6,492 nucleotides of DNA from JAJRAG01 sp050010535 (GCA_050010535.1 JBEKKT010000044.1:1-6492); one strand, 5' to 3'. Counted from the first letter of the stretch, positions 1 to 5,863 are shown. The notes: a model not told the origin generated them from the sequence alone. Numbers and translations: made by a program.

Positions 1-1275
1 CCTCTTGTAGTCGGCTTGGGAGTGGGTGAGAATTTTGTCGCATCGGATGTGACCGCGCTGCTGAACTACACCAACAAGGTCCTATACGTAATGGATGGCG
101 AGTCCGTAGTGATATCTCCCGCCGGCGCGAGGATATTTGACGAATCGGGCAAGGAGATCGAACGCGAGCCAACCACGATCTCGTGGACGATCGAAGACGC
201 AGAGAAAGGTGGATTCGGTCACTTCATGCTCAAGGAAATATTCGAGGGGCCGGTGGCGATTCATAACACCCTGCTAGGCTATCTGGATGAGATCACAAAC
301 GGTAACTCCATCGGTAGCTCGAGGTTCAGTTCTGTGAAGATGGTGGCTTGCGGATCATCCTATCACGCGTCAATGGTCGGCAAGTATGTGATCGAGGCAC
401 TCTCAGACACACCGACGACCCTTGAGCTCGCTTCCGAGTATAGGTATTCACCAGGCACAAAGGAATTTCCCCTGGTCGTGCTGGTCTCCCAGAGTGGGGA
501 GACCGCCGACACGCTGGCCGCCGCCAGGGAGGCGCGCAGGCGGGGCTGCAAGACCTACGCGATCACGAACGTCATCGGGAGCACGATAACGCGGGAGGTG
601 GACGAGGTCTTCTACACGCGGGCAGGCCCGGAGATCGGGGTCGCCGCAACGAAAACCTATCTCACCCAGCTGATCGCGCTTTATCTATTGGGATTGCGAA
701 TGGGCCTGGCAAGGGACACCATCGGACACGATGCGTTGAGATCAATGAAGTCCGAGTTGCGCTCCATGCCTCAGTACGTCAGGGCGGTGCTCGACAATGC
801 ATCTGCCATCGAAGAGGCGACGGACATGCTCGTGGAGGCGAGGGACGTGTTCTTCATCGGTCGCAACATAAACTATCCTACCGTTCTCGAAGGTGCCCTC
901 AAGCTGAAGGAGATATCGTATATTCACGCCGAAGGATACGCTGCAGGAGAGCTGAAGCACGGCCCACTGGCTCTGCTGGATTCTCACACCCCAGTGGTTG
1001 CGGTGTGCGTAAGGGACCATACCTACGACAAGATGCTTGCTAATGTGGCGGAGGTCGCGGCCAGGGACAGTCCTGTATTAGCGATCGGTTTTGAGGACGA
1101 CACCGAGCTGAGCGCCGTTGCAGACAGGGTCATTCGGATACCGAAGGTCGCACCGATCTTCTCGCCCGTGCCGATAACGGTCGTTCTTCAGATGCTGGCA
1201 TACTACACTGCGAAGAGAAAGGAATGTCCGATTGACAAGCCCAGGAATCTCGCGAAAAGCGTTACTGTGGAGTGA
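1..1275 (+). CDS. glmS: Glutamine--fructose-6-phosphate aminotransferase (isomerizing), 5'-truncated by window edge
   Basis: GlmS converts fructose-6-phosphate and glutamine to glucosamine-6-phosphate in the cytoplasm, the first step of amino-sugar and UDP-GlcNAc synthesis. The frame is open from base 1, so 424 residues are visible; full-length GlmS is about 600, so most of the N-terminal glutaminase domain lies off the window. Visible residues 1-40 match the end of that domain (SDVTALLNYT). The first SIS sugar-isomerase domain follows, with ACGSSYHA at about 116-123, SQSGET at 163-168 and ATKTYLTQL at 216-224. The second SIS domain has IGRN at 286-289 and the catalytic-region motif YAAGELKHGPLAL at 313-325. 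The C-terminus KPRNLAKSVTVE is the family hallmark, so the 3' end is intact. The TTG at base 16 is an internal codon, not the start. The stop is immediately followed by the stop of the opposing nuclease gene. Confidence 0.97.
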   Translation, partial: PLVVGLGVGENFVASDVTALLNYTNKVLYVMDGESVVISPAGARIFDESGKEIEREPTTISWTIEDAEKGGFGHFMLKEIFEGPVAIHNTLLGYLDEITNGNSIGSSRFSSVKMVACGSSYHASMVGKYVIEALSDTPTTLELASEYRYSPGTKEFPLVVLVSQSGETADTLAAAREARRRGCKTYAITNVIGSTITREVDEVFYTRAGPEIGVAATKTYLTQLIALYLLGLRMGLARDTIGHDALRSMKSELRSMPQYVRAVLDNASAIEEATDMLVEARDVFFIGRNINYPTVLEGALKLKEISYIHAEGYAAGELKHGPLALLDSHTPVVAVCVRDHTYDKMLANVAEVAARDSPVLAIGFEDDTELSAVADRVIRIPKVAPIFSPVPITVVLQMLAYYTAKRKECPIDKPRNLAKSVTVE

Positions 1276-2274
1276 TCAAGCAAGCCTTTCGGGACAGATG
1301 CTCCTTCGGGAGCACGATCGGCACTTGCCCACCCTATTGTGGTTCCGGTGAACTTCTTGAGTGTTCATGAGGTCCCTCATCTCGTTCAGTTTTGAAATGA
1401 GAAGCCCCTTCACCTCGTCGTCGAACTCGATCTCGTGTTCGATGTTGTCGTACTTCAGGATGCCATGAGTTACCTTGGTTCCTTCATCCTCGCTGAGAAG
1501 AAGGCAGTAGGCTGCCACGCGAAGGATGTGCGAAAAGAGCGGTCCCCTCGGTTTCCGTCCGGTCTTTACGTCCACCGGGACAAGCTCGCCATCGATCAAC
1601 AGAATGTAGTCAGGTCTTCCCGATAGGCCATACCGTTCCGACTTGAGCAGTCTAGACTCTTTCCTGCCAACGTATCTGATCTCTCCCTCGATGTCCTTCT
1701 TCCTCCTCTTCTCAATTGCCTCTTGGCTCGCAGACAGAGAAACATAGAGGGCGACGCTCGCCCCTATGAGCCAAATTAGAGCAGCGACCTCGTAAATCAT
1801 AGCGATTTCCGGGTCTACCCCGAGTACTGTCACCGAGTTCAGTGCTATCATCATCGCTATGATCGCGAAGATGACGATCACCTGCTCGTACTGAGAGCGC
1901 TTTCTCTCTTCCCTCGTGGAAGCAGACTGATATAGCATCAAGACAGCGGAGATGACCCAAGGGATTGACAGAAGGCCGAGTATCTTGCTCCATTCGGCGG
2001 AGTTCTCTACCGGCCTGAAAACGACACCTATGACGGCGAGAGCCGTAGCCGTCAACGCGAACCAAAGCACGACCCTTTCCCAGTTCCTCGCCTTTCTCTC
2101 CTCGTCCATGATGTCCGAGAGCTCGACCGATAGAGCCTTGTGCTCCCTTTCGCCCTCTTCAAGAACAGGAGATGTGACGTCACTCTTGGTGCTCAGCCAC
2201 CAGCTCAAAGGGCAATACGCGAATCGCTCCAGGTCGCTCGCCGAGATCGTTTCCATCTTGACTGTAAGTATCAC
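1276..2274 (-). CDS. Cas4/RecB-like PD-(D/E)XK nuclease with four-helix membrane insertion and Fe-S cysteines
   Basis: This is a 332-residue protein with the Cas4/Dna2-type exonuclease pattern. The N-terminal SASDLERFAYCPLSWWL carries the first cluster cysteine (C21). Motif I is G41...H45. Motif II is SGRPDY with D222. Motif III is VPVDVKTG with D235 and K237. A following helix has Y256, but R252 occupies the usual Gln of the QxxxY motif. C318, C321 and C327 complete a likely 4Fe-4S set. Between motifs I and II lie four hydrophobic segments (about 67-87, 97-116, 130-152, 157-180). Basic loops at 119-128 and 187-193 predict that both nuclease halves face the cytoplasm. The GTG start at 2274 overlaps the upstream gene's stop by four bases (GTGA), implying translational coupling; an ATG at 2256 is the alternative start. 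The catalytic set looks complete, so an active membrane-bound DNA nuclease is inferred. The biological role is unknown. No other cas gene is present. Confidence 0.85.
   Translation of the reverse strand: MILTVKMETISASDLERFAYCPLSWWLSTKSDVTSPVLEEGEREHKALSVELSDIMDEERKARNWERVVLWFALTATALAVIGVVFRPVENSAEWSKILGLLSIPWVISAVLMLYQSASTREERKRSQYEQVIVIFAIIAMMIALNSVTVLGVDPEIAMIYEVAALIWLIGASVALYVSLSASQEAIEKRRKKDIEGEIRYVGRKESRLLKSERYGLSGRPDYILLIDGELVPVDVKTGRKPRGPLFSHILRVAAYCLLLSEDEGTKVTHGILKYDNIEHEIEFDDEVKGLLISKLNEMRDLMNTQEVHRNHNRVGKCRSCSRRSICPERLA
1299..1314 (+). terminator. UUCG-tetraloop hairpin just after glmS, candidate transcript 3' end
   Basis: TGCTCC and GGAGCA form a perfect 6-bp stem closed by the loop TTCG, giving the exceptionally stable C(UUCG)G tetraloop in plus-strand RNA, 23 bases after the glmS stop. 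No strong T-run follows, and archaeal termination mostly relies on T-rich tracts, so it may stabilise or pause the 3' end rather than terminate. The same bases encode part of the C-terminal cysteine cluster of the opposing nuclease, so codon constraint could also explain them. Confidence 0.35.
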
Positions 2275-3074
2275 TTCATTGTCTGTAATACTTGCGATTT
2301 TCCGTTTCCGCCGTTCTCAATCTTCTCACATCTGTGTTCCAGGAGCGATGAGTCAACGACGATTATGCCGTCGGGGCTGTCAACGTCGTCGACTATCCCG
2401 AACCAATAGACCACCAAACCGTTGCCGAAGAGTTCGTTGTACGGTATCAATTGATTCCTTATGTTCTTCCTGACCTCTATGCTGTCGCCGAACGACGCCT
2501 TTGACTCTATCCAATTGATCTCCCATCCGTTGACTCGGATCGGCTCGTCCAAAAGGCAATCTGGGGTCTTCGGGAACTCCCCCCGGAGATCCCGCTCAGT
2601 TCTGTAAGTTATGTTGTGCGAGTTGAGCCAGTCTCTCAGGCGCTCCTCCCCCCAAGCTCCTCGTTTGTACTGACTCGCGGCGGCCTGCGGCGAGTAGACG
2701 ATATCCTCCCTCGCTATGTCGGTGATCTCCTTCCTGGTCCTTGTATTTTCGATGAGTTCCGGGTTCTTGACATACTTCCAGAACTGCTTCTTCGAGAAAC
2801 CCAACTCTTGGAATATCATCAAGCCCGTCAATATCGGCGGGAATCTCCACTTCCTGGCGATCGACAGCATGCTCCTTCCGTTCTTCCACTCACGTACGAG
2901 TCGATCCGCATTCTCTTTTACCTTGTAGAATTTCCTCGTAGTCTCTCTTACTGTCTTCTGTGTGAATATGACGGTGAGAAGTTCTTCATCAAGACCCAAT
3001 TTCTTCGCAAGATGTCTTATGTCAGCAGGATCGTTGAGCGATTCATATACTGACCTATAATCATTGTACTTCAT
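2271..3074 (-). CDS. CDIN1/C15orf41-like TPD-motif PD-(D/E)XK nuclease with helical, HTH-like N-terminus
   Basis: This 267-residue protein resembles the archaeal homologues of human CDIN1 (C15orf41), a PD-(D/E)XK family related to archaeal Holliday-junction resolvases. Residues 1-125 are mostly helical; ADIRHLAKKLGLDEELL (about 17-33) and RSMLSIARKWRFPPILT (67-83) look like helix-turn-helix units. The nuclease core follows: GAWGEERLRDWL with E143/E144, then the signature TPD at 170-172, then WIESKASFGD at 188-197 with E190 and K192 as the ExK pair, and GNGLVVYWFG at 217-226. All the expected acidic and lysine residues are present, so activity is likely. The family's substrate is not firmly known; structured DNA is an inference. 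It is the first gene of a two-gene operon, its TGA overlapping the GTG start of the membrane Cas4-like nuclease. The ATG at 3074 is well placed behind a TATA-like box. Confidence 0.88.
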   Translation of the reverse strand: MKYNDYRSVYESLNDPADIRHLAKKLGLDEELLTVIFTQKTVRETTRKFYKVKENADRLVREWKNGRSMLSIARKWRFPPILTGLMIFQELGFSKKQFWKYVKNPELIENTRTRKEITDIAREDIVYSPQAAASQYKRGAWGEERLRDWLNSHNITYRTERDLRGEFPKTPDCLLDEPIRVNGWEINWIESKASFGDSIEVRKNIRNQLIPYNELFGNGLVVYWFGIVDDVDSPDGIIVVDSSLLEHRCEKIENGGNGKSQVLQTMK

Positions 3075-3125
3075 TATTCCACTCTGATTTTATTGTGTCT
3101 TTTTCTCGTCGTAGCGGCCGGTCTC

Positions 3126-3134
3126 TATTTATAA
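3126..3134 (-). promoter_or_regulatory. TATA-like box for the two-nuclease operon
   Basis: Read on the minus strand this is TTATAAATA, centred about 55 bases ahead of the ATG at 3074. Transcription starting 25-30 bases downstream would give a short leader of roughly 25-30 bases. The surrounding AT-rich stretch is partly symmetrical, so weak firing in the plus direction is also possible. Confidence 0.55.
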
Positions 3135-3344
3135 TTATCGCCGTTCTACGACGAAACAGAGAAAGCTGGCATTAAGTACAATTCTTCAACTCGGAACGTG
3201 CGGCTAGCGGCTCCTGTTTTTTCTTTCCGTAGTGTCGAGTACGCCAAGATGGTCGGCTTTCTCGATCTCCACCGTGAAGAATCCCATGACTTTACGGGGG
3301 CCCGACCAGACGTTGCGAATATTCTCAGAGTCCATGCAATATGA

Positions 3345-3355
3345 TTATATATAAA
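3345..3355 (+). promoter_or_regulatory. TATA box for the zinc-ribbon membrane protein gene
   Basis: TTATATATAAA is a strong archaeal TATA-type sequence about 75 bases ahead of the ATG at 3426. A start 25-30 bases downstream would leave a leader of about 45-50 bases, almost all of it taken up by the hairpin at 3384-3417. Confidence 0.6.
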
Positions 3356-3383
3356 GGAATGCGATTCATTATTAGAAGGGACA

Positions 3384-3417
3384 GTCTCATCCAACACGTA
3401 GAAAGTGTCGATGAGAT
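3384..3417 (+). promoter_or_regulatory. Leader hairpin ahead of the zinc-ribbon membrane gene
   Basis: CTCATC (3386-3391) pairs with GATGAG (3410-3415), extended by T3385-A3416 and a G-T pair. After a small internal loop, ACAC (3394-3397) pairs with GTGT (3405-3408) around the loop GTAGAAA. The purine-rich GGAAGGG and the start codon follow directly, so the structure could affect ribosome access, or the DNA inverted repeat could bind a regulator. No function is established. Confidence 0.4.
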
Positions 3418-3425
3418 AGGAAGGG

Positions 3426-4052
3426 ATGACGTTGGTGAATAGCTCGTTCTTTACCGATAGTAGAGGCCCACCATGGCTTCCGGCTAGTGCCTCAGACGCT
3501 AGAAAGATCGCGTACTGGGGGCAGCTGATGTGCTTCGTGTTCATGATAGTTTTTTTGATACTCGGAATCATTCTGCTGATCACCGGTGACCTCGGATTCG
3601 GGATTTACTTCGTGGTCTCCGGCTTCGTTGATTTCATTATCCTAGTTCTGATGAAGTCAACCGTCTTCGAGCACATGGATCAGGGCCGATTCAACGAGGC
3701 AAGCGACCATCTTCTTGTCCTTGGTGTTCTAGGGATAATCTTTGGAGTAATTCCAGGCATATTCCTCATAACTGCCTTCGCTAGGCTGCAGGAGGTGTTC
3801 CAGCCACAGTATCAGCCGTATGCTCCGGGCACCTATCAGGAGGGTAAATCTCAGGAGGCACCATCGTCCGCGAACGCTCCTCCACCTCAGCAGGCGGCAC
3901 CCCAACAGCAGGCGCCTCAGGCCAGTCCGCAGGAGCAGCCGACCGCAGCCCCGCAGAAATCAAAGCACCCTGAGATGGTCAAGTGCAAGAAGTGCGGGGT
4001 TCAGTATCCGGCGTTCATGAGGACCTGTCCTAACTGCGGCGAAGAGAGATAA
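3426..4052 (+). CDS. Membrane protein with Pro/Gln-rich linker and C-terminal zinc ribbon
   Basis: This 208-residue protein is of unknown function. Hydrophobic segments lie at about 32-53, 56-77 and 96-119, the last rich in Gly (LGVLGIIFGVIPGIFLIT). Residues 125-180 form a low-complexity linker rich in Pro, Gln and Ala, and the C-terminus is a zinc ribbon, CKKC at 187-190 and CPNC at 201-204, suited to binding one zinc. Proteins joining a few membrane helices to a short zinc ribbon are common in archaea and mostly uncharacterised; the ribbon probably faces the cytoplasm, but with three apparent helices the topology is uncertain. The start is not secure: GGAAGGG lies directly against the ATG at 3426, too close for a normal ribosome site, so GTG 3435 is an alternative that fits the spacing better. 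It has its own TATA box and leader hairpin. It is convergent with the DUF504 gene 36 bases away. Confidence 0.8.
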   Translation: MTLVNSSFFTDSRGPPWLPASASDARKIAYWGQLMCFVFMIVFLILGIILLITGDLGFGIYFVVSGFVDFIILVLMKSTVFEHMDQGRFNEASDHLLVLGVLGIIFGVIPGIFLITAFARLQEVFQPQYQPYAPGTYQEGKSQEAPSSANAPPPQQAAPQQQAPQASPQEQPTAAPQKSKHPEMVKCKKCGVQYPAFMRTCPNCGEER

Positions 4053-4088
4053 ACCCACCATCGGATGTCGGTCAGCAAACCCACTCCC

Positions 4089-4379
4089 TCATTTTATCTC
4101 CTTTTTGTTCCCAGGGTCAGATTCCGGATTCGACTCGAGCGTCGGGCATTCCGATTCGTATAGCGTCTTTCCTCTGCACATTACCTTGCGTATCCTGTGG
4201 TAGGGTATCACGCCCTCCGTTGTGACAAAGAATGATCGCTCCAGTTCGACGATGTCCGCCCCCTTGATCACTTTCGTGTCGTTCGGAGCGCCCCTATGAA
4301 GGAAATGGATTTCTGCGTCTCTTATGTCTGACCCGGGTCCCCATTTCAGCTTAGTCAGGACCTCCTTGGGAGAGGCCAT
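4089..4379 (-). CDS. DUF504 / MJ1316-domain (UPF0248-like) protein
   Basis: This 96-residue protein is almost entirely one DUF504 domain. Recognisable are the N-terminal PKEVLTKLKWGPGSDIRDAE (4-23), the conserved HRGAP (28-32), VIKGADIVEL (37-46) and IPYHRIRKV (58-66), followed by a charged, probably disordered tail (78-96). The family is also called the MJ1316 RNA cyclic group end recognition domain and is proposed to act in RNA repair or end processing; that role rests on comparative genomics. The frame is open to an ATG at 4433, but homology begins right after the ATG at 4379, which also sits about 28 bases from an AT-rich box, as expected for a leaderless mRNA, so 4379 is preferred. It is a single gene, divergent from the phosphoribosyltransferase and convergent with the zinc-ribbon gene. 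Confidence 0.85.
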   Translation of the reverse strand: MASPKEVLTKLKWGPGSDIRDAEIHFLHRGAPNDTKVIKGADIVELERSFFVTTEGVIPYHRIRKVMCRGKTLYESECPTLESNPESDPGNKKEIK

Positions 4380-4402
4380 GGGGAGACTAGACGTCTGTCG
4401 AC

Positions 4403-4413
4403 AAAAAGTTTTT
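4403..4413 (-). promoter_or_regulatory. Candidate TATA-like element for the DUF504 gene
   Basis: The perfectly symmetrical AAAAAGTTTTT is the only AT-rich tract in the divergent region and lies about 28 bases ahead of the ATG at 4379, the distance expected for a leaderless archaeal transcript. It departs from a classical TATA box, and its symmetry means it could also act toward the phosphoribosyltransferase gene about 110 bases away. Confidence 0.35.
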
Positions 4414-4449
4414 CCTAACGTACCGCGCTCCAACGACTATGGAGTCGAT

Positions 4450-4468
4450 GGCGGTCACGTGCACCGCC
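4450..4468. repeat. Inverted repeat in the divergent DUF504 / phosphoribosyltransferase region
   Basis: GGCGGT and ACCGCC are exact 6-base arms around CACGTGC, which itself contains the palindrome CACGTG. It could be an operator or a leader hairpin for the phosphoribosyltransferase transcript. A short chance palindrome cannot be excluded. Confidence 0.35.
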
Positions 4469-4503
4469 CACGACGCGCATCAAGTGTCCTCAATCTCAGG
4501 AAC

Positions 4504-4512
4504 GAGGGGGTG
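4504..4512 (+). promoter_or_regulatory. Strong Shine-Dalgarno-like site upstream of the phosphoribosyltransferase ATG
   Basis: GAGGGGGTG closely resembles the archaeal anti-Shine-Dalgarno complement (GAGGTGAT). It lies more than 50 bases ahead of the only in-frame ATG (4566), too far to serve it, but 5 bases ahead of an ATC at 4518. This argues that translation begins upstream of 4566. Confidence 0.4.
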
Positions 4513-4565
4513 TTATCATCGAGAAGGTTGAGAGTTTCAGATGCAAGCTTGTCTCATATGAAGAG

Positions 4566-5180
4566 ATGTCGAAGTGGACCGCCTCGGTGGCCAAGAAGAT
4601 ACGGGATTGTCACTGCAAACCGACCGTGATCGTGGGCCTCACGAGGGGCGGGTGGGTACCGGCACGGCTGCTATGCGATCATCTCGAGGTCAAGAAGCTG
4701 TACGCGGTGAAGACCGAGCACTGGGGTGTGACGGCAAGCCAGAACGGCAAGGCAATACTGACGCAGGAGCTCAACGCCAACATCGAGAACGAGAGCGTCT
4801 TGGTCGTGGACGACATCACCGACACGGGTGAGAGTCTTACCTTGGCGATGGCGCACTTGTTCAAGATGAGACCGAGAGAGCTGAAGAGCGCGACGCTTCT
4901 GCACATCGCGCACTCCAAGATGGAACCCGATTTCTACTCGATTAGGGTACCGGAGGAGAAATGGACCTGGTTCATTTTCCCATGGAACCTGCACGAGGAC
5001 CTTAGGACGCTACTGCCGAAGACCCTCAGCGAGCCAAAGACCGTGGCCGAGATTAGGAGGACTTTCAAGGTCCAGTTTCAGATCGATGTTCCTGAGCGAC
5101 TCATAAAGAACACCCTCAGCGACCTTGCAGCAAAGGATAAGCTACGGCGTTCTGGTAAGACCTGGACGAAGACCACTTGA
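4566..5180 (+). CDS. Purine-type phosphoribosyltransferase with C-terminal winged-helix-like extension
   Basis: This is a type I phosphoribosyltransferase, transferring a ribose-5-phosphate unit from PRPP to a base, probably guanine, xanthine or hypoxanthine. Counting from ATG 4566, VIVGLTRGGWVPARLLCD (21-38) is the N-terminal core with the RGG loop, KTEHWG is at 49-54, and VLVVDDITDTGES (78-90) is the PRPP-binding motif. KWTWFIFPWNLHEDL (132-146) resembles the C-terminal base-binding hood of archaeal and bacterial xanthine/guanine enzymes. Residues 158-204 look like a small winged-helix or helical domain, unusual for a plain salvage enzyme. The in-frame sequence upstream of 4566 (VESFRCKLVSYEE) looks like the normal family N-terminus, and the frame is open from 4419 but holds no ATG, GTG or TTG. 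The true start may therefore be a rare codon such as ATC 4518, or an upstream base may be misread. It lies 89 bases before hpt in the same direction. Confidence 0.85.
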   Translation: MSKWTASVAKKIRDCHCKPTVIVGLTRGGWVPARLLCDHLEVKKLYAVKTEHWGVTASQNGKAILTQELNANIENESVLVVDDITDTGESLTLAMAHLFKMRPRELKSATLLHIAHSKMEPDFYSIRVPEEKWTWFIFPWNLHEDLRTLLPKTLSEPKTVAEIRRTFKVQFQIDVPERLIKNTLSDLAAKDKLRRSGKTWTKTT

Positions 5181-5239
5181 ACGCCCCTCAAGATCGGGTG
5201 CTCGGACGTATCCCACGACATGATCCGATTGGACAACGC

Positions 5240-5246
5240 TTATTAT
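5240..5246 (+). promoter_or_regulatory. TATA-like box for leaderless hpt transcription
   Basis: TTATTAT is centred about 27 bases ahead of the hpt ATG at 5270, and no Shine-Dalgarno sequence precedes that ATG. Both points fit a leaderless archaeal mRNA and suggest hpt can be transcribed independently of the upstream phosphoribosyltransferase. Confidence 0.5.
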
Positions 5247-5269
5247 CGGCATGATCCATCACAACGGCG

Positions 5270-5824
5270 ATGCTAGAGGGATTCAAGAAGAGCTTGGAAT
5301 CCTCAACGATTGTGCGGATGGGCGCCTACGAGTACATCGTAAGCCCGATCACGGACGGCATCCCAAAGGTGGACCCCGCCGTGTTAAGAGAGGTCTTGGA
5401 CCGCATTCTGGAGATAGGCGACTTTCAATGTGATTTGCTCGTTGCTCCAGAGGCCATGGGGATACCTCTCGTGGTCCCTCTGTCGCTGCAGCTCGGCATC
5501 CCTTTCACCGTGGTGAGAAAGCGGAGATACGGTCTTTCGGAAGAAGTGAGCATCAATCAGGTGACTGGCTATTCCGAAAGAGAGATGTTCATCAATGGCA
5601 TAAGGGAAGGGGATAGGATCGTGATCGTCGATGACATCGTCAGCACCGGCGGCACGCTCCGAGCGGTCGTCATGGCACTGAGGTCGATGCGGGTCGAATT
5701 GGTCGACGTCATCGTTGCGATCGAGAAGGGGGGCGGCAAGGCGAAATTGGAGAACGAACTGGGCGTTCGCGTCAAGACACTGGTCAGAATCGACATCAAG
5801 GATGGCAGGGTCATTCTCACTTGA
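5270..5824 (+). CDS. hpt: Archaeal hypoxanthine/guanine phosphoribosyltransferase
   Basis: The enzyme salvages hypoxanthine and guanine to IMP and GMP using PRPP, in the cytoplasm. The 184 residues match the archaeal Hpt family along their whole length. MLEGFKKSLESSTIVRMG starts it, SPITDGIPKVDP is at 25-36, APEAMGIPLVVPLSLQLGIP at 59-78, and VVRKRRYGL at 81-89. NQVTGYS lies at 96-102, the PRPP-binding motif IVIVDDIVSTGGT at 117-129, and VKTLVRIDIKDG at 168-179 near the end. Archaeal Hpt is closer in sequence to adenine phosphoribosyltransferases than to bacterial Hpt, so substrate range cannot be read off exactly. The ATG at 5270 fits both the family N-terminus and the promoter spacing; an ATG at 5251 is in another frame. 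Together with the upstream phosphoribosyltransferase it forms a purine-salvage pair. It is convergent with the polymerase gene. Confidence 0.93.
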   Translation: MLEGFKKSLESSTIVRMGAYEYIVSPITDGIPKVDPAVLREVLDRILEIGDFQCDLLVAPEAMGIPLVVPLSLQLGIPFTVVRKRRYGLSEEVSINQVTGYSEREMFINGIREGDRIVIVDDIVSTGGTLRAVVMALRSMRVELVDVIVAIEKGGGKAKLENELGVRVKTLVRIDIKDGRVILT

Positions 5825-5828
5825 TCAT

Positions 5829-5863
5829 CCTTCTCTTCATGAGGTGCACCGTGATGAAGAAGG
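5829..5863. terminator. Hairpin between convergent hpt and DNA polymerase genes
   Basis: CCTTCTCTTCAT (5829-5840) pairs with ATGAAGAAGG (5854-5863), leaving two unpaired bases in the left arm, around a 13-base loop containing the palindrome GGTGCACC. It begins 4 bases after the hpt stop and lies between two converging genes, so it may mark the hpt transcript end. There is no T-run, so archaeal-type termination is not proven. The rest of the gap (5864-5986) holds only short frames: a plus frame of 48 residues from ATG 5839 and a minus frame overlapping both neighbours. I could not assign either. Confidence 0.35.

Larger units (their letters stand above)
3075..3425. other. 351-base divergent intergenic region
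   Basis: The region separates the minus-strand nuclease operon from the plus-strand zinc-ribbon membrane gene. It holds a TATA-like box at each side pointing outward, and a leader hairpin before the plus gene. The middle (3135-3344) is less AT-rich and contains an unbroken plus frame of 69 codons with no ATG until 3249. Possible starts are GTG 3198 (48 residues) and ATG 3249 (31 residues, ending ARPDVANILRVHAI). I recognise no family in it. It also contains a T-run at 3217-3222. No tRNA or CRISPR repeat is visible. Confidence 0.6.

Noticed and set aside
16..1275. glmS starting at TTG 16
   Set aside because: The frame is open to base 1 and the preceding residues (PLVVG) continue the family sequence, so TTG 16 is internal.
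1952..2473. 173-residue plus-strand frame across the nuclease operon
   Set aside because: It is a Ser/Arg-rich shadow of two well-supported minus-strand nucleases.
1276..3074. CRISPR-Cas locus suggested by the Cas4-like protein
   Set aside because: There is no repeat array, cas1, cas2 or effector gene in the window, and Cas4-like nucleases often occur outside CRISPR loci.
3146..3583. 145-residue minus-strand frame antisense to the zinc-ribbon gene
   Set aside because: It overlaps the membrane-helix coding part of the plus gene, has no recognisable domain, and has no evident promoter of its own.
4324..4629. 101-residue plus frame across the divergent region
   Set aside because: It overlaps DUF504 antisense and the phosphoribosyltransferase in another frame, and its translation is Arg-rich and family-less.
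4459..5851. Shared 8-mer GTGCACCG in the 4450-4468 repeat and the loop of the 5829-5863 hairpin
   Set aside because: Two copies of an 8-base GC-rich word, in different settings, are compatible with chance.
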